From Salvator merianae (lineage: Eukaryota > Chordata > Lepidosauria > Squamata > Teiidae): 64,000 nucleotides of DNA. Under the pieces are notes generated by a model. That model worked only from the letters and a program-made list of their open reading frames with translations, made no database searches and was not told where the DNA came from. Both the position numbers and the translations under genes were made by a program. This document shows positions 10,960 through 23,215 of the stretch, piece after piece. The stretch covers positions 38,880,128 through 38,944,127 of the forward strand of contig QVOM02000116.1 in the NCBI GenBank assembly GCA_003586115.2. The letters run 5' to 3'. The first letter of the stretch is position 1. Each line of letters begins with the position of its first letter.

Positions 10960-11110
10960 GAGGGCTAAACCCATGATTGTCCCAGTCATATTCTAGGAAT
11001 GCCAGAAGTAATCACAGCATTGCCAGTATAGTCCCGGGTTTAATAAGTGATAACCTGTTGTAATGCTGTTACAGGAAATCTGGCAATGATGCCAAGTTTC
11101 CCATAACAGC
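10960..11110. mobile_element. MITE family E fragment
   Basis: CAGTATAGTCCCGGGTTTAA, TGCTGTTACAGGAAATC and GGCAATGATGCCAAGTTTCC match blocks of the family E copies at 24232 and 57366. No clear ends are visible. Confidence 0.45.
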
Positions 11111-12679
11111 TCCCTTACCTTCACATCTGCCAGCAGCTTTCGGAATTTGGTCACCTGGTGCTACCAGCAGCCCACCAAGTGTGCAAAAAAACCCCAAAAC
11201 ACATGGAAGTGGGCGGGTGTTTGGCTGAGTACAAGAGAAGTGGAGGAGGAGGAGGAATTGTTACAATTATCCTGAGGGTTTGAGTGCAGATTAAACGGAG
11301 ACAGGAGAATTGCAGCTTAAAAGGGGGCAGCAGATATTTTCCTTGTCTAACCCTGATTTTGTGGAGGACTCCTCCCCTCCCGGTCTCAGTAATTGGCCAG
11401 GAAAGTACAGGAAATGCCCCTATAGTCTCATCCCCAGTGATCACACCTGAAAAAACATCCAGGCTAAAGAAAGAAATGGCTTCAGTGCTGGGATAATCTC
11501 AAACAAGGAATGTACTGGATGGGAGGGAATAGTATGGATATATATCAGAATGCTCTTTTTAAGTGTGATCTCTTCTGGCCAGAAATGGCTTCAAGTCTTC
11601 TTATTTAGCAGGTGTGACCATAGCCCTGGTCCAGAACAAGGAAAATTCCATATCCTCATCTTGGGCTGTGGCATTTTCCATTGCTCTCTGTATAAGCTTT
11701 GAAGATCATCTTCGAAATTCTAACACAGAGATAGTTGAGCCCTATCCTTGCACACCAGACACAACATTAGAGCAACAGGGACTTTGGACAATAACAGGGA
11801 AGGGTGGATGGTGCTTGTGGCAGAAGTTCACTTCATCTGGAGCAGAACAGGAAAGGCTTGTCCACATTGCTGCTGGTGTTGCACCAGAACAATGGTGTTC
11901 CAGGCTTCGCAGTGCAGATGGCACCTGCTGAGCTTGGACTGGGACAGGCTGAAGTGGACTAGTTTAACCACTCCAATGGAGGTACGTGCAGAAACAGCTT
12001 AAATTGTTGGTTTGATTAATATTGTGCCTGTATAAGAGATGTACTGTGCCACCTTGAGTGCCTTATGCACTGAAAATATCCACCTGCATATTTTACAGCT
12101 CCATTTAATGCTTTACTCTCAAAAACTGTAGATAATAAATTTGCTAAAGTTCCTTCAGAGGTTTCCTATGTAAATCAGTCACACCCTTTTTTGAAAAATA
12201 ATGAATAAAATACTGTATGTTTTTTAAAAGAATACTGAATAATACGCTGTGTTTATTAAACAGTTTGGTTGGTCTTTACAGAATTCCCAGAGTATTTATT
12301 TCATGGAAACGAGAAAAATATATTACTGAGCATTAATGAATGTTGTTGTCTCTCTTAGACCAGCTATGATTGTTAATTTCAGCTTGTCATTTTTTCAAGA
12401 ATCTTATAATGCTATGATTTTGTATTCTGATGTCCGTTTTATGACATCTAGATGTTTATAAATAACGAGCCTACTGCCTTACAACTTTGTAGGTGCAGGA
12501 CAATGCTGTACCGTAACAGAAAACACAGTCAGAGGATTATGCAAGGACATAAGACAGATTGGACCAGAATATACCTACTATGGAGTAAAGCTTGGTTTTT
12601 GCCAGGTGTCCAGTAACCAACAGAGCCGAGAAACTACTAAAATTAGACAGCTGGTCTGAGAATGTCCGGTTTGGATTAC
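11111..12679. other. No gene; unannotated
   Basis: Frames up to about 105 codons (11614-11931) have no recognised domain. 12000-12500 is A/T-rich and free of any repeat I recognise. Confidence 0.45.
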
Positions 12680-13076
12680 TCCTTTTTATTCTTATTTTTT
12701 TATTATTTTTCAGAATACAAAACTGATATGTTATATTGTAAATTCTTAAAAGCTTAATACATGAAATAGAAAACATAGATGAAAGATTGACTCCCAGTCT
12801 CTTTCACAACTATCAGTTATTTTAATGTTCAGCTCCTCTTGCATTTCTCCATTTGTCTCCTCCCAGGGAAAGCTTTTGCCACTCAGTCTTCAAAACCTAT
12901 GGTGGTTAAATCCTTCTCTGTGTTTTGTACAAAGTCAACAAAGGGTTGCGAATTTTTCAAAAAGTTTACCACCATCTTATCTCTGAACAAGTATGTCAAT
13001 TTATCCATCTCTGCCAGTTCTACCATTTCTATAGCCCAGTCCTCAATAGTTGGTATCTTCGTCAATTTCCTTACTC
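12680..13076 (-). mobile_element. L1-type LINE 3' end (ORF2 C-terminus)
   Basis: On the minus strand a frame reads RVRKLTKIPTIEDWAIEMVE, then LAEMDKLTYLF, then NFLKNSQPFVDF. This is the L1 ORF2 C-terminal pattern (PT-DW-K-E-AEMAKLT, then a W-PF-YL-type end). Downstream on the same strand lies an A/T-rich 3' part. A second copy of the same region is at 60695-61172. The element is heavily 5' truncated and inactive. Confidence 0.75.
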
Positions 13077-13285
13077 GAGGGCAACCTTGTGGGGCAAGCG
13101 TGGGCACTTACCTTGTCTGGACACTTGCTCACATGATAATGCACCGTATACGTCCAGGTATTTCAATGGCACAAATTACCCAGAAATGTGCAATTGTGGC
13201 CCCTGTACATGCGCGGCAGACATTTCAGGTTCAGTTTAGCTTTGTGCATGCATGATGGCCATTCCAGGCTGAAGATCATAGAAGC

Positions 13286-13475
13286 ATGCTTCCAGATGGG
13301 TAAGCCTATGTCACTATTTGGGAAAAAAACGTGGTGGGAGTAGGTTTATTCCAGATAGCAATGAAGCAGGATTCCACCCCTTTATCATGGGTTATGCTGG
13401 AATTGCCATAGATATGTATGGCAATCCCAACCTAGCTCTGGGATTATCCCACATTTTAAGCTCTGGATGGGGCCC
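13286..13475. mobile_element. MITE family E copy
   Basis: The left part has GCTTCCAGATGGGTAAG. The core has GGAATTGCCATAGATATGTA followed by TGGCAATCCCAACCTAG and GGGATTATCCC. The right part reads, reversed, GGGCCCCATCCAGAGC. The core palindrome matches that at 46269-46309. Ends are approximate. Confidence 0.55.
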
Positions 13476-14267
13476 AAGTCAGTTACTCTGTGCCTTTTTT
13501 GATCTGTTTTTACTAAAAGTTTCTTAGCCAGAAACAGTGGCAGCCAGTACAAGTAAGTGCAGCCAGAAGCCCCTCCTCCTGCTGAAATCTGGTTTATGAG
13601 TTTCCTTGGAAGTTTATGCAGCCCTAAAGTCTTCAAAGGAAGCTCATGAACAGCAGAGGGAGGGCCTTCTGGCCACACTCACCTGCACTGGCTGCCACTC
13701 ACCAGGGGCTCATTTCCCAGTAGCTACACCTATGGACTGCAATTTTCGTGATGAAATCTTAAGGTGTTTTTAGCCTCCTTCGACGATCTTTTACGAGAAA
13801 ACTCTGATGAGATAGTCACAATAAGAATTGCTCTAGGATAGATTGCACGAGAATAATGCTGGTGAATTTCTCCCAATACCTGCTGCAACAGCTGTTAAAT
13901 TTAAACATTTAACTCTTTCCCTTTTTGAACAACCCCAGGAAAAAGTGTTGGCCTTTCCCCTGTTAGGCTAGCACTTAATGATAAGATGAAACCAAAATGA
14001 GTTTTCTTCCTCCCTTAGTGTGCTATATCAAGTTACAAAGCAGATGTCTCTCGGGCCGGGTCAGCTAGGAACGGAGAACAGATGGTGAACCAGGAAAGGG
14101 ACTGATGCATTTCCGCATTACCGGCCACGGTGGGAGACCAAGGGGACCAGATGTCACCTAAGTCCTGGGTGATAAACAACAGCAAAAATAAACATTCATT
14201 TGCAGGGATAATTTAAAGTAGGTTTCTCCTACTGGGAGTGTTGTTTTTGCCCAGGGCTGTTCAAAAT

Positions 14268-14372
14268 GTATTCTTCCAGATGCTCCTGGACTAGAGCTCC
14301 TCCTGTGGCTAGGATGCTGTGGTATGCTGGGAACTGTAGTTCAGGAACATATGGAGAGCTGTCGAGCAGCTC
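14268..14372. mobile_element. MITE family F copy (about 100 bp)
   Basis: The left arm, TTCCAGATGCTCCTGGACTA, pairs loosely with the right arm, AACTGTAGTTCAGGAACATA. Between them is GGCTAGGATGCTGTGGTATG. The layout (TCCAGATG...GGACTACA-like arms about 100 bp apart) recurs at 58790-58880 and, as a half, near 34498-34530. It is a small fold-back element. Confidence 0.55.
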
Positions 14373-15118
14373 TGTTTTAGACAATAGACACCCTATCTAG
14401 AATGGCAGTGGCTGATCATGAATGCTGTGATCCACATCATTTGGAGGACAACAGTTTAGGGGATATTTGACAAACATCTTTTGGATGCTATGAGGACAGT
14501 GATTTCTTCTTTCATGTTTACAAAGGTTTAAGAACTAGGACCTCAACCAGCTTCCCTGTTGATCTGAGGCTGGCAGAATTGTTCCGTGGGTTCTGGGGGC
14601 TTTTTATCATCAGTTTGAACTCTGTGGCAACTTCCACACTGTAGCATCCGCTGCAGGCTGCAGAGAACTCTCTATCCAGGAGCAGACCCAGCTTAGAGTC
14701 TGTGCAGCCAACATATTCCCAAGAGGCATGGTGTGTACTACTTATACACAGACCCCATGGTCCAGGAGCACAACTAGTGTGGGTCAACTGGATGGCTTGG
14801 ATGTTTCCTGTGTACCTATGTGTGAGTGTGTATTGATTTTGTTTTTAAATTTTACTTTTTAAATTTTCTTTTTTAATCAGGAATGCAATTCATTTTAATC
14901 ACTACCACCATCAACAACACCATCATCATTCCTATTCAACTGTGCATCCATCTGTAAATAATTCAATACAAAGGTATGCTGCAAACGATCGTGTTGCTGG
15001 AAGTTTCCTTGAGCATAGTGGCTCCCAAACCGGCGCCTTTTATTTTTGTCTTTTCTCAGTGCCTAAGTCAGGCTTAACTTTAGAATTTTTTTTTTAAAAA
15101 AGCAGAAGGTGAGGGAGA

Positions 15119-15157
15119 AGGAGAAGCAGAAGCAGAAGCAGAAGCAGAAGCAGAAGC
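15119..15157. repeat. (AGAAGC)n minisatellite
   Basis: Six near-perfect AGAAGC units, preceded by related GGAGAAG units. Purine-rich. Confidence 0.95.
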
Positions 15158-16179
15158 TTCATCTATGAAAAGATTCCACATACACACTAAAACTGTGATC
15201 ACTTAATGTAGTACTTTTATTACCCAGCAATAACACTCCTGTGACAGACACATCTCTAATATTGACTAAGAAGTAAAGTGAACCCTTGGTTTTACAGGTC
15301 TTAGTTTGACAAAATTGTGATTTAATGGACCAATTTCTGGTGGGTCAAGTGGCTTAGAAGCTAATGTTGAACACTGCAGAATCTATTGGCAGCTTCCTTT
15401 TCATTGCCATTTTGTCCATTTTGTCTGCCAAATAGTTACATTAACACCTTTTTTTTCTTTTTTCCAACCCCTTCTGAGAGCTCAGAAATGAGACTTGGTA
15501 AGTTAAAGCTTTTAAGTTCAATTCTAAAAAGTGTTTTTAAGATCTCTACAACTGAACAGACCTTTGGTTTTAACAGATGAGGCATTCCTCCTGAAATACT
15601 CTATTAAATGGAATTAAATTGTGTTATTTCCATTCAGCAGTGGTCTTATACAATGTTAATAAAGGCTTCCTTCTCACAGAGTCTGCTTTTTTTTTTGTTT
15701 CTTGTCTAAAAGGGGTGGAAGTTTAATAGTTTAATTATTCCTTGATTTGCAATTAAAAGAAAGAATAAGCCAAGTGAAAGTGTAGATGTTTATTCGCATG
15801 GAGTTCAAATACTATGATTATGTGATACAATTTTACAGTTTTAAGTTACCTCAACCCCAAAGAAAAATCCTTGCAGAATCCTAGCCAATATGATTTGGCT
15901 GCAGAGATTAAAAACAAGTGAGACATAAAACAACTCCACTGCCCACAAATTGCATAATTTTTCACCTGTTTAAAAGGGTTTTAAAAAAAAAAAAATCACT
16001 AGTTGCCATGCCTTTTGATTGGAAACAAGATAAACTTATGAGAAACAAAAAATGCCAGATTTTGTCAATCCTTTGCAATTTTTTCAGTACTGAAAGACTT
16101 AACACTCATTTTTTGTCTTTTATCATGCCCACTTTTGCATGAAATGGTCCACTGAAATCTCTCATTTTTATTGAAGAGA

Positions 16180-16900
16180 TCTCTTTCCTTTTTCATTCTA
16201 GGTTTTTTTTTTCTTATTTCCTTACACTGCATATTTAAGAAGGCCTTCTTATCTCTCCTTGCTGTTCTTTGGAAATTTACATTCAGTTGGGGTTATCTTT
16301 CCCTTTCTCCCTTGCCTTTCACTTTCCTTCTCTCTTCAGCTATTCGTAAAGCCTCATCAGACAACCATTCTGCTTTCTTGCTCTTCTTTCTCTTTGGGAT
16401 TTTTTTTTGGGGGGGTTGTTGTTACTGCCTCCTTTACAATGTTACGAACCTCTGTCCATAATTCTTCAGGCACTCTGTCTACCAGATTTAATCCTTTAAA
16501 TCTATTCATTACCTCCACTGAATATTCGTAAGGGATATTATTTAGGTTACACCTGTATGGTCTAGTGGTTTTCCCTACTTTCTCCAATTTAATCGTGAAT
16601 TTTGCAATAAGAAGCTCATGATCTGACTGTGTAGAGCTTCCGTTTTTGTCTGAAAAATATATAATCAATCTGGTTTCAGTATTAACCATCTGGTGATGTC
16701 CATGTGTAGAATTGCCTTTGGGGCTGCTGGAAAAGTGTTTGCTATTACCAATGAGTTATCTCAACAAAACTCTACTAGTCTCTATCCTGCTTCATTTTGT
16801 ACTCCAAGACCTAACTATCCTGTTATTCCAGGTATATTTTGATTTCCTACTTTAGCATTAAATGCATAATTTGATATGTAGCTTGCCAAGAAAAAATCTG
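16180..16900 (-). mobile_element. BovB (RTE-clade) LINE fragment
   Basis: On the minus strand, 16689-16357 encodes a 110-codon frame with SDHELLIAKF, then LEKVGKTTRPYRCNLNNIPY, then VDRVPEELWTEVRN. This is the linker between the endonuclease and reverse transcriptase domains of BovB. Just upstream (16880-16690), other frames encode AKVGNQ, PGITG, LGVQNEAG and NSLVIANTF in the endonuclease order, with stops and frameshifts. The SDHE box belongs to the AP-endonuclease-like fold. The RT domain is absent. BovB is known to be shared between ruminants and squamates by horizontal transfer and is thought to mobilise Sauria-type SINEs. The copy is dead. Confidence 0.85.
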
Positions 16901-17099
16901 CTTGCATTTCAGCCACAGTTCTCCTAGTGGGCTAGTGGAGTGGGGCCATAGATTGAAGCACAGTTTAGTAAGGTGTCAATCACACTTTTTCCCATCCACT
17001 GCATGAGTTGACACTGGTGAATTTATTAGATCTAACAAACATATGGCAACCACATTAAAAACTGAGGAAGTTCTATAGCGCTGAAACATTTTCTTTGAA

Positions 17100-17510
17100 G
17101 CTACAGAGGTTGTGTTCATACTGGACAGGTAGACCGAAACAGGAGACCCACTGGAATACTTCATCCACACTATATGGCTTCCTAGTAGACTGCTTCAGCT
17201 GTATCAGATGAGACGTTGGAGCAGGTTACAGTGCAAAAATGGCAGCTTAGACCACTCTAACCATAGATCTCTTGTAAGTGGTCCACATAGCATTCCAGCT
17301 GGTATACCAGATTATGGCTTGCAGACAGTTTCTGGGTACCCAGCCAAAACAGCCCCTGCTGGTAACTTCAGAGATGGGGAGCTTTTGTTCCCAGCTTCTG
17401 AAATTAGGTCAGGATGGACCACCTGCAATATAAATTGTCCTTGACATGTGCCACCAGCAGCCCAGCCCATCATGGGCCAAGTTGCCTGTTTTGAGCTAGG
17501 AGGCATGGGA
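17100..17510. mobile_element. Probable MITE family C copy
   Basis: Blocks such as AGCTGGTATACCAGA, ACTTCAGAGATGGGGAGC and TTTTGTTCCCAGC resemble the cores of family C copies at 20623, 31330 and 62085. Ends are not resolved. Confidence 0.4.
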
Positions 17511-18069
17511 TAGCCCAGACAGTACCTTACAGGAACAAACTACATTATCGCCACACATTCATAAATTGCAATATTAAAATTCTGAAAATTGCAAGGTCCC
17601 AATGAAAAGCAGCTCTTCACAAATGGTTAGCCACATAGAATAGGTTCCTGTTTGCGTGTGTGAGCCATTCCGCAAATCTGTACCATTATGTATTTGGAGA
17701 TGGTTCACATGGGATACTTAACACTAAATGGCTACATTACAAAGCGGTAACTTTTATGTGTGTGGGGACAGTAAGCCTGACCATCAGGTGTGACTAAATG
17801 ACTCTAATATGCTGGTCTCAGATCATAATAAAGAACTGGCTGGCTGGCTGATGCTCCATCAGCCTTTTCCACTGGCTGAAATGACCAAGGCTCATAGGAG
17901 TTATGATAACATCTAGGAGACATCAAGTTGGGCAAACCTACCATAGATTTTTCTGAACTATTAGAACACAATGAAACCTATTGTGTGGGCTGCATCTGGA
18001 ATGAGTTCAGAGTTTGAACTGGAAGTCACAACCAAAAAACAATCTGAATCAGAAAACAAACTGGAAGGC

Positions 18070-18300
18070 AGAGTACAGGCCAAGGTGCCATTGAGTTGGG
18101 CCCAACTCCTGGTGATTGTATGGATTTTCCACGATTTTTCTTGGCAACACTACAGAAGTGGTACACACTGACTCTAGGATTTTTCTTACTCCTAGTTTGG
18201 CCCGCACCACTCAGTATTCCAGATCTTTCATCCTAATTCTAACCAGACCCAACTCTGCCTAGCTTCTGAGATCAAACAAAACCAGCAAGGGATAGGCTAA
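18070..18300 (-). mobile_element. 5S rRNA-derived SINE (5S-Sauria type)
   Basis: On the minus strand the head reads GATCTCAGAAGCTAGGCAGA, then GTTGGGTCTGGTTAG, then AGGATGAAAGATC. This is the order of the 5S rRNA internal region (GATCTCGGAAGCTAAGCAGG, GCCTGGTTAGTACTTGGATG, GGAGACC). The body follows with CAAGAAAAATCGTGG and AGTTGGGCCCAACTCAATGG. The same body is at 55012 and 58485. It is a retroposed pol III-type SINE, not a 5S gene. Divergence is substantial. Confidence 0.7.
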
Positions 18301-19789
18301 ATGCTAAGAATAAGAACAAAACTAGAAATTCAGGACACACTCGAGTTTACATTGATCATGGATCTCGAGGAAGGCTTAGCTAGAATAGAAAGACTTTTAT
18401 AGGCCTTTCTGCCCAGAGGGAACCAATAGCCTGCTTGTGTGGGCAGAATGAGTTGGATGGATCTTCATCAACCACCAATTGCTTGCAGTTGGGTTGACCA
18501 GTGCATGGGGCAGTCACGTAGGCAACATCTGCACATTCCTGGGGACTGCACTCGATGTGTGCCTGAACATTCTTATGCTCAGTACAGGAAGCATGGCCTC
18601 CTGCGGGACATGTTGGCTGCATGGACCCTGTGCCGGACTTTAAAGCTAGGCCAGGATAGGCCAGCCTTCTTGCAGATGACCACGAGTGCACTCCACACCA
18701 CTTGCCACATTCCTGGTCCAAGATGCTTGTCCCAGGCAAGGAGCAATCGGGGGGAGACACAGGCAAATCTTACCATAGATTATCAATAATAACAGCTTTT
18801 ATGCATTAGCAACAAACCAGCAATTGTTGCATGAGAAATTATTAGTCCTTGGTTATTAAGTGATGTTTGTCCATGTGTGAGCCAGCCCCCTTCCCTTCTG
18901 CATGGAAATTAAGTCTAGGTGGTCCTATTTCTATGCTATATGATTTGTTTACTTTATTGTACCTCTGAGCTCTTGCTCAGCGAACCTCACCTGACGGTAT
19001 GTTTCAAACTGTTGCCGAGTTTGGCAACGGAGTAATTCAAGTGCCATTGACATTTGTTTCGGGGGGGGGATTACTTCAATGCAAATAGTCATAGAGTCTT
19101 CTAAACCTTTTAATGAACTCAAAGCTTTAAGCAAACCAGGAATATATTTATGATTCCAGGTGGGAATAAGGTAATGCTGTGGTTTGGCATGTTTTCTCTA
19201 ATAACTCCAAATCTGGCTTAAGTCAGGGGACCCCGGCCAAGCTGAACTCTGAAATTCGGCAATTCTTGAACCATCACTGCAGTTCTTACGTGGGGTTGTG
19301 TTTCCCCAAGAAAGTGTGGCATGTGAATCAATACATTGGGGAAGACATTTGCTTAATAAGTGAAATGTTTAATACAAAGCTATCTGTCAGGTAGCTTAAA
19401 GCTGAGTTCAGTCAGCTGTAAAGTAAACACTGCTGACTACAGGGGTGAATTTATCTGAACTGTTGAAGGCTTGCAAAGGCTCCATCGACGTGGAGGCCAG
19501 ACTGCGGCTGGATAAGCAACTGCTGACTTGGGAGGGGAACAAGCTTTGGCTTCCCCGGCATGGGGCATCTGTCCCTCCCCAGCATATGGAAGAGTTCTGC
19601 TTACACACAGAGCTGAATTTCTTCACCAGGCAGCAGCTGTTTACCTGAAATTCAGGCTTCATATATAGACTGCAGCCCAGAACTCACGGTTGGGGGCAAT
19701 TTCTCAGTCAGATGTCACCCCTCCCACGCCCAATCAGCCATCCAGAACACCCTCAGAGTAGCTTTTGCCACACTAAGATTAAGTCACTC
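18301..19789. other. No gene; unannotated
   Basis: Frames up to 128 codons (18380-18766, minus) have no recognised domain and overlap frames on the other strand. I see no clear repeat. Confidence 0.45.
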
Positions 19790-19792
19790 AAA

Positions 19793-20251
19793 GGGCCTTT
19801 CCGTACTTTCCATCTTGGAATGTTCACAAGTGAATATTCCAAGAGTGAACAGACCTCACAGTGTGACAGCTATTTGCACTGCGAGGGCTGGAACATCCCA
19901 GCAATGGGCTACCAGCGCTTTCAGTGTGAATGCTGGCTGCTCGTGCCACAACAGCTGCTGGGGAAACATCTGGTTGCTGCCATGGCAACTGTGGACACAG
20001 CATGATGGCACAGCCACAGCCGCAGCTGTGCCACACAGCGTTCGCACCTGGGAGAAGGTGCAAATGTCGCTATGTACCGGGAGCAGTCCAGCTGCTCCCA
20101 GTACAGCTGAGGACCATGATCTTGTGCTCCACAGCTAGTAGCAATTGGGAATGGCTATAGCCCACTCCCGATTGTGAGGGCCTCCACAAAGTGTGGATGC
20201 ATCTCACTAGTGAGCATCTGTACGCTCACTAGTGGAAAGTGCAAACAGGCC
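19793..20251. mobile_element. MITE family A, near-complete
   Basis: The left end is GGGCCTTTCCGTACTTTCCA and the right-end reverse complement is GGCCTGTTTGCACTTTCCAC. AAA flanks both ends (19790-19792 and 20252-20254), which would be a 3-bp target duplication, but the low complexity makes this weak. Internal palindromic blocks include GGGAGCAGTCCAGCTGCTCCC and GCTGTGGAGCACAA-like arms. It is in inverted order to 6427-6859. No coding capacity. Confidence 0.75.
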
Positions 20252-20622
20252 AAAAAATATCCATGGTTGTCTGGATGGTGCCAAAGGTATTGCATTGCAT
20301 GTGGAGTAATTGTCACTATGTTCAGTTCTCTCTCCAGCCCTTCGTATAGACATCAGCCAAGATGTTTTACTTACTGCAGAACATGCTTTCTGATTAAAAT
20401 CAAAACAGTTCATTATTGTCCAAAGACTTGAAATACATATACAAAATAGCTGCTAAAATCAGAATACAGATAAGATACAGTTTCCATGGATCATAAATAT
20501 CTATAAATGGATCATAAATATCTATGATCTTTCTTTCAGAAATTTCATTACAGCTGCTTATCTTCATCCTCAATGATACACACCAAAAAGCACTCTGCAC
20601 TCACTCAGGGACCCAGTCACTT

Positions 20623-21189
20623 AGCCCTTTTCTGCATGTCCCTTGTTCAATTACAAGTTCCAGAATAAGGGGCTGCAGTCCACACATTTGTGCAGACTAG
20701 GTGAAGTCCTGCCCACTCCAGTCACACTTTCTGCACATTGGACGAAGCGTGGACCAGGGTAGGAAGCCTAAATGGTGTCCTAACTCAGTATAGCTGTAGA
20801 CCTCTTTAAAGAGGTCAATACCCAGCCCAGTTTACCAGACCAGTTTACCAGACCATGGGGGCTTGTGGAAGGCATACCCCTGTGACCCAGTGTACTAGAG
20901 AAGACCTTTTTTGGCCGTGCTCCAGGAAGTGGTGCCAGAAGTGGGTCCACCCCAAAACTGGACAGGCCAGAAACTCTGAAGACTGGGAATTTTTGTTCCT
21001 AGCCTTCAGAGTACTTGTCTACCTTGGAGGTAGCAGCAGCGAGGGCTGGGGCAGAATGGCCCCTCTGAATGTGGACAACCCTGTTCTGCTCTATTGTTGC
21101 AACCTGTTCCAGCTTAGGATGTATCGGCTGTTCTGGGACAGGGCAGCCATCCCTGCTCCAGAATAATGAAAGCAAATGTGGAAAGGGCT
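20623..21189. mobile_element. MITE family C copy with TIRs
   Basis: The left end, AGCCCTTTTCTGCATGTCC, pairs with the right-end reverse complement, AAGCCCTTTCCACATTTGC. The flanks are near TTA on both sides (TTA against TTT/TTA depending on the alignment). The core TTTAAAGAGGTC and GGCATACCCCTGTG blocks match 62230-62320. Non-coding. A Harbinger-type assignment is inference from the GGGC-type TIR and 3-bp flanks. Confidence 0.6.
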
Positions 21190-22149
21190 TTAGTTACCAA
21201 CTACAGCATACACCACAGGCAGCAAATACTAGCAGGCAAACTAAATATAAAAACACACAAATGATCACACTTTACTCAAAAGCAATCCAGTCCTGGCAAA
21301 GCCACACTCAGAACTCATTTTCTCTCAGAGACCAACCAAACAGCTTCTGCACTGTAGCAAGACAAGGGAAGAAATGGCTCCTGGAGCTGGACTGACCTCT
21401 GACCTCAGAACTATGGTGGGAAGCCATGCTATGGCAAATCAATGACACCATGTAAATTGAGGCAGGTCACAATTTGGCAGCTGTGAAATAGTGAAACCAC
21501 ACTGTTGGAAACCATGTAAATCAAGGAACAACTATAATTCAGAGAGTCACACCATACGCATGATATAAGGCAACTGCTGAATAGAAGAAGATGCCAACTA
21601 CTTTCTGCTGATTTAAGATTCGGCATTATTCCAACATTAGAAAAGGTTTGAATGCTCCCAGCAATGCTTAAGGTGAGATTTGTGAGGTTTCAGTTTTCCT
21701 ACAATATGACTAAAAACCAAAGTGTGGAAGAGGCTTTGATTCACAGTACTCAGCCACTTGGAATGCGTGAAATAAAAAATGCTATTGTGCGGTTAGCTTG
21801 CTTACTCCCTCTCAGAGATGTTTTGAGCATCAAAATCTTAAACAAGTCTGCTAGACCTGGGGAGGAAAGGTTTGAGGAAAGCTGGAATGGAGAAGAACTG
21901 GCAGTTCTAAAGGAAATTCCACCCTAGTAACTGTGACCCTCCTCGGCAATGCCAAAGGAACAATCATATGATGCTGAGAGGCTTGTAAGTCTGGTGACAT
22001 CTCTCTGCTCCTACATTTCTAGGCGTATGGTTTTCTGTTCCCAACTGGCAAGCTTTTATGAGCTTTTTAAAATGGTTGTTTTCTTGTGCAGGGATTGCAT
22101 CCTATCAGCTTTTCCTGTGATTACTCAAGGCACATTACAGGGACACTAT
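21190..22149. other. No gene; unannotated
   Basis: I see no recognisable repeat or domain. The 91-codon frame at 21652-21927 has no known motif, and no splice signals or homology support it. Confidence 0.45.
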
Positions 22150-22495
22150 GGGCCTTTTTGCACTTTCCACCATAGTAACAGCCCCTGTGGTGTGGCAGCC
22201 ATCCTACACTATGAGAGCTGGAACGTCCCAGAAATGGGGAAAGGTGCAGCACATAGTGTGCAACTGTGCAGTTGCAGCCATGCCATGCAGTGTTCACACC
22301 CGTAAGTAGATGCTAACACTGTGTACCAGAAGCAGTCCAGCTGCTCCTGGTACAGCTGTGGAACACAATGTTGTGTTCCACCGCTAGTAGCAATCAGGAG
22401 AGGCTGTAGCCGCTCCCGATCACTTAGGCCTCCATGAAATGTGGATGCATTTCACTAGTGAGTGTGCAGATGCCCTAGTGAGTATGCAAGTGAAG
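22150..22495. mobile_element. MITE family A, internally deleted
   Basis: The left end, GGGCCTTTTTGCACTTTCCA, and the blocks GAGAGCTGGAACGTCCCAG, CAGTCCAGCTGCTCCTGGTA and ATGTGGATGCATTTCACTAG follow 19793-20251. The middle (CAACAGCTGCTGGGG region) is missing. The right end is worn. Confidence 0.65.
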
Positions 22496-22777
22496 AGTAG
22501 AACAAATAATGTTTCTTGCCTTTCTTATGGAGCTCAGAAGCAATCCAACTTATCAAATCACACAAAACCACATGCAGAATCTGTTTTTTTCTTTTTGCTT
22601 CCCCTTTTGTGTGATATGATGTGTTGGAGTGCTTCTGTGTACATTCTGTGGCTCTTTCCACACTTCTTGGTGTCCAGCTAAAAAAGCCCTGGCCAGAAAC
22701 TTCAGAGACTGAGGACTTTTGCTCCCATCCTCCGAAGTTGGATTGTACTGGACTGTTGCAATGTGGCAGCTACGACG

Positions 22778-23215
22778 AACATAAGAGGAGCCTTGCTGGA
22801 TCAGGCGATGGCCCATCTACCCTAGCATTCTGTCTCACACAGTGGCCCACCAATTGCATCTGGGCATTCTCAAGCAGAATATAAAGGCAAAACCTTCATC
22901 TGCTCTCGACTCCCTTCAAATGGCCTTTAGAGGCATCCTGCCTCTCTCTCCACACTGGAGGCTGTACCAAGGCATCCATTCTAGTAACCATTGATACACC
23001 TGCCCTCCTTGAATCTGAGGTGAGGTGACCAGAATTGTACGCAATGTTCCAAGTGTGGTGTCACCATAGCTTTATAAAGATACACAATGACACTTGCCGA
23101 CTTGTTTTCTGTTCACTTCCTAATTACCCTAGCATTGAATGTGGTTTTTCATTGCCACTGCACACTGGGTTGAAGCCTTCGTTGAGCAGTTTTACCTTGC
23201 AGATAACAATGCAAG
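22778..23215 (-). mobile_element. CR1/L3-type LINE with internal deletion
   Basis: The left part (22778-23020) is the reverse-complemented 3' tail: ACATAAGAGGAGCCTTGCTG, GTGGCCCACCAATTGC, GAGGCTGTACCAAGGCATCC. At about 23022 it jumps to GGTGACCAGAATTGTACGCA, then CCAAGTGTGGTGTCACCATAG. These normally lie further upstream in the ORF2 of this LINE type. The C-terminal coding block present at 24010-24200 in the sister copy is absent, so roughly 300-400 bp is missing. The size is estimated from that sister copy. Confidence 0.7.

Larger units (their letters stand above)
13476..16170. other. No gene; mostly unannotated
   Basis: It holds one MITE (14268-14372) and one hexanucleotide tract (15119-15157), listed separately. 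Otherwise I see no gene. 15200-16150 is A/T-rich with short poly-T and poly-A runs. Confidence 0.45.

Noticed and set aside
15119..15157. CRISPR-like or minisatellite array of interest
   Set aside because: It is a plain hexanucleotide tract with no spacers.
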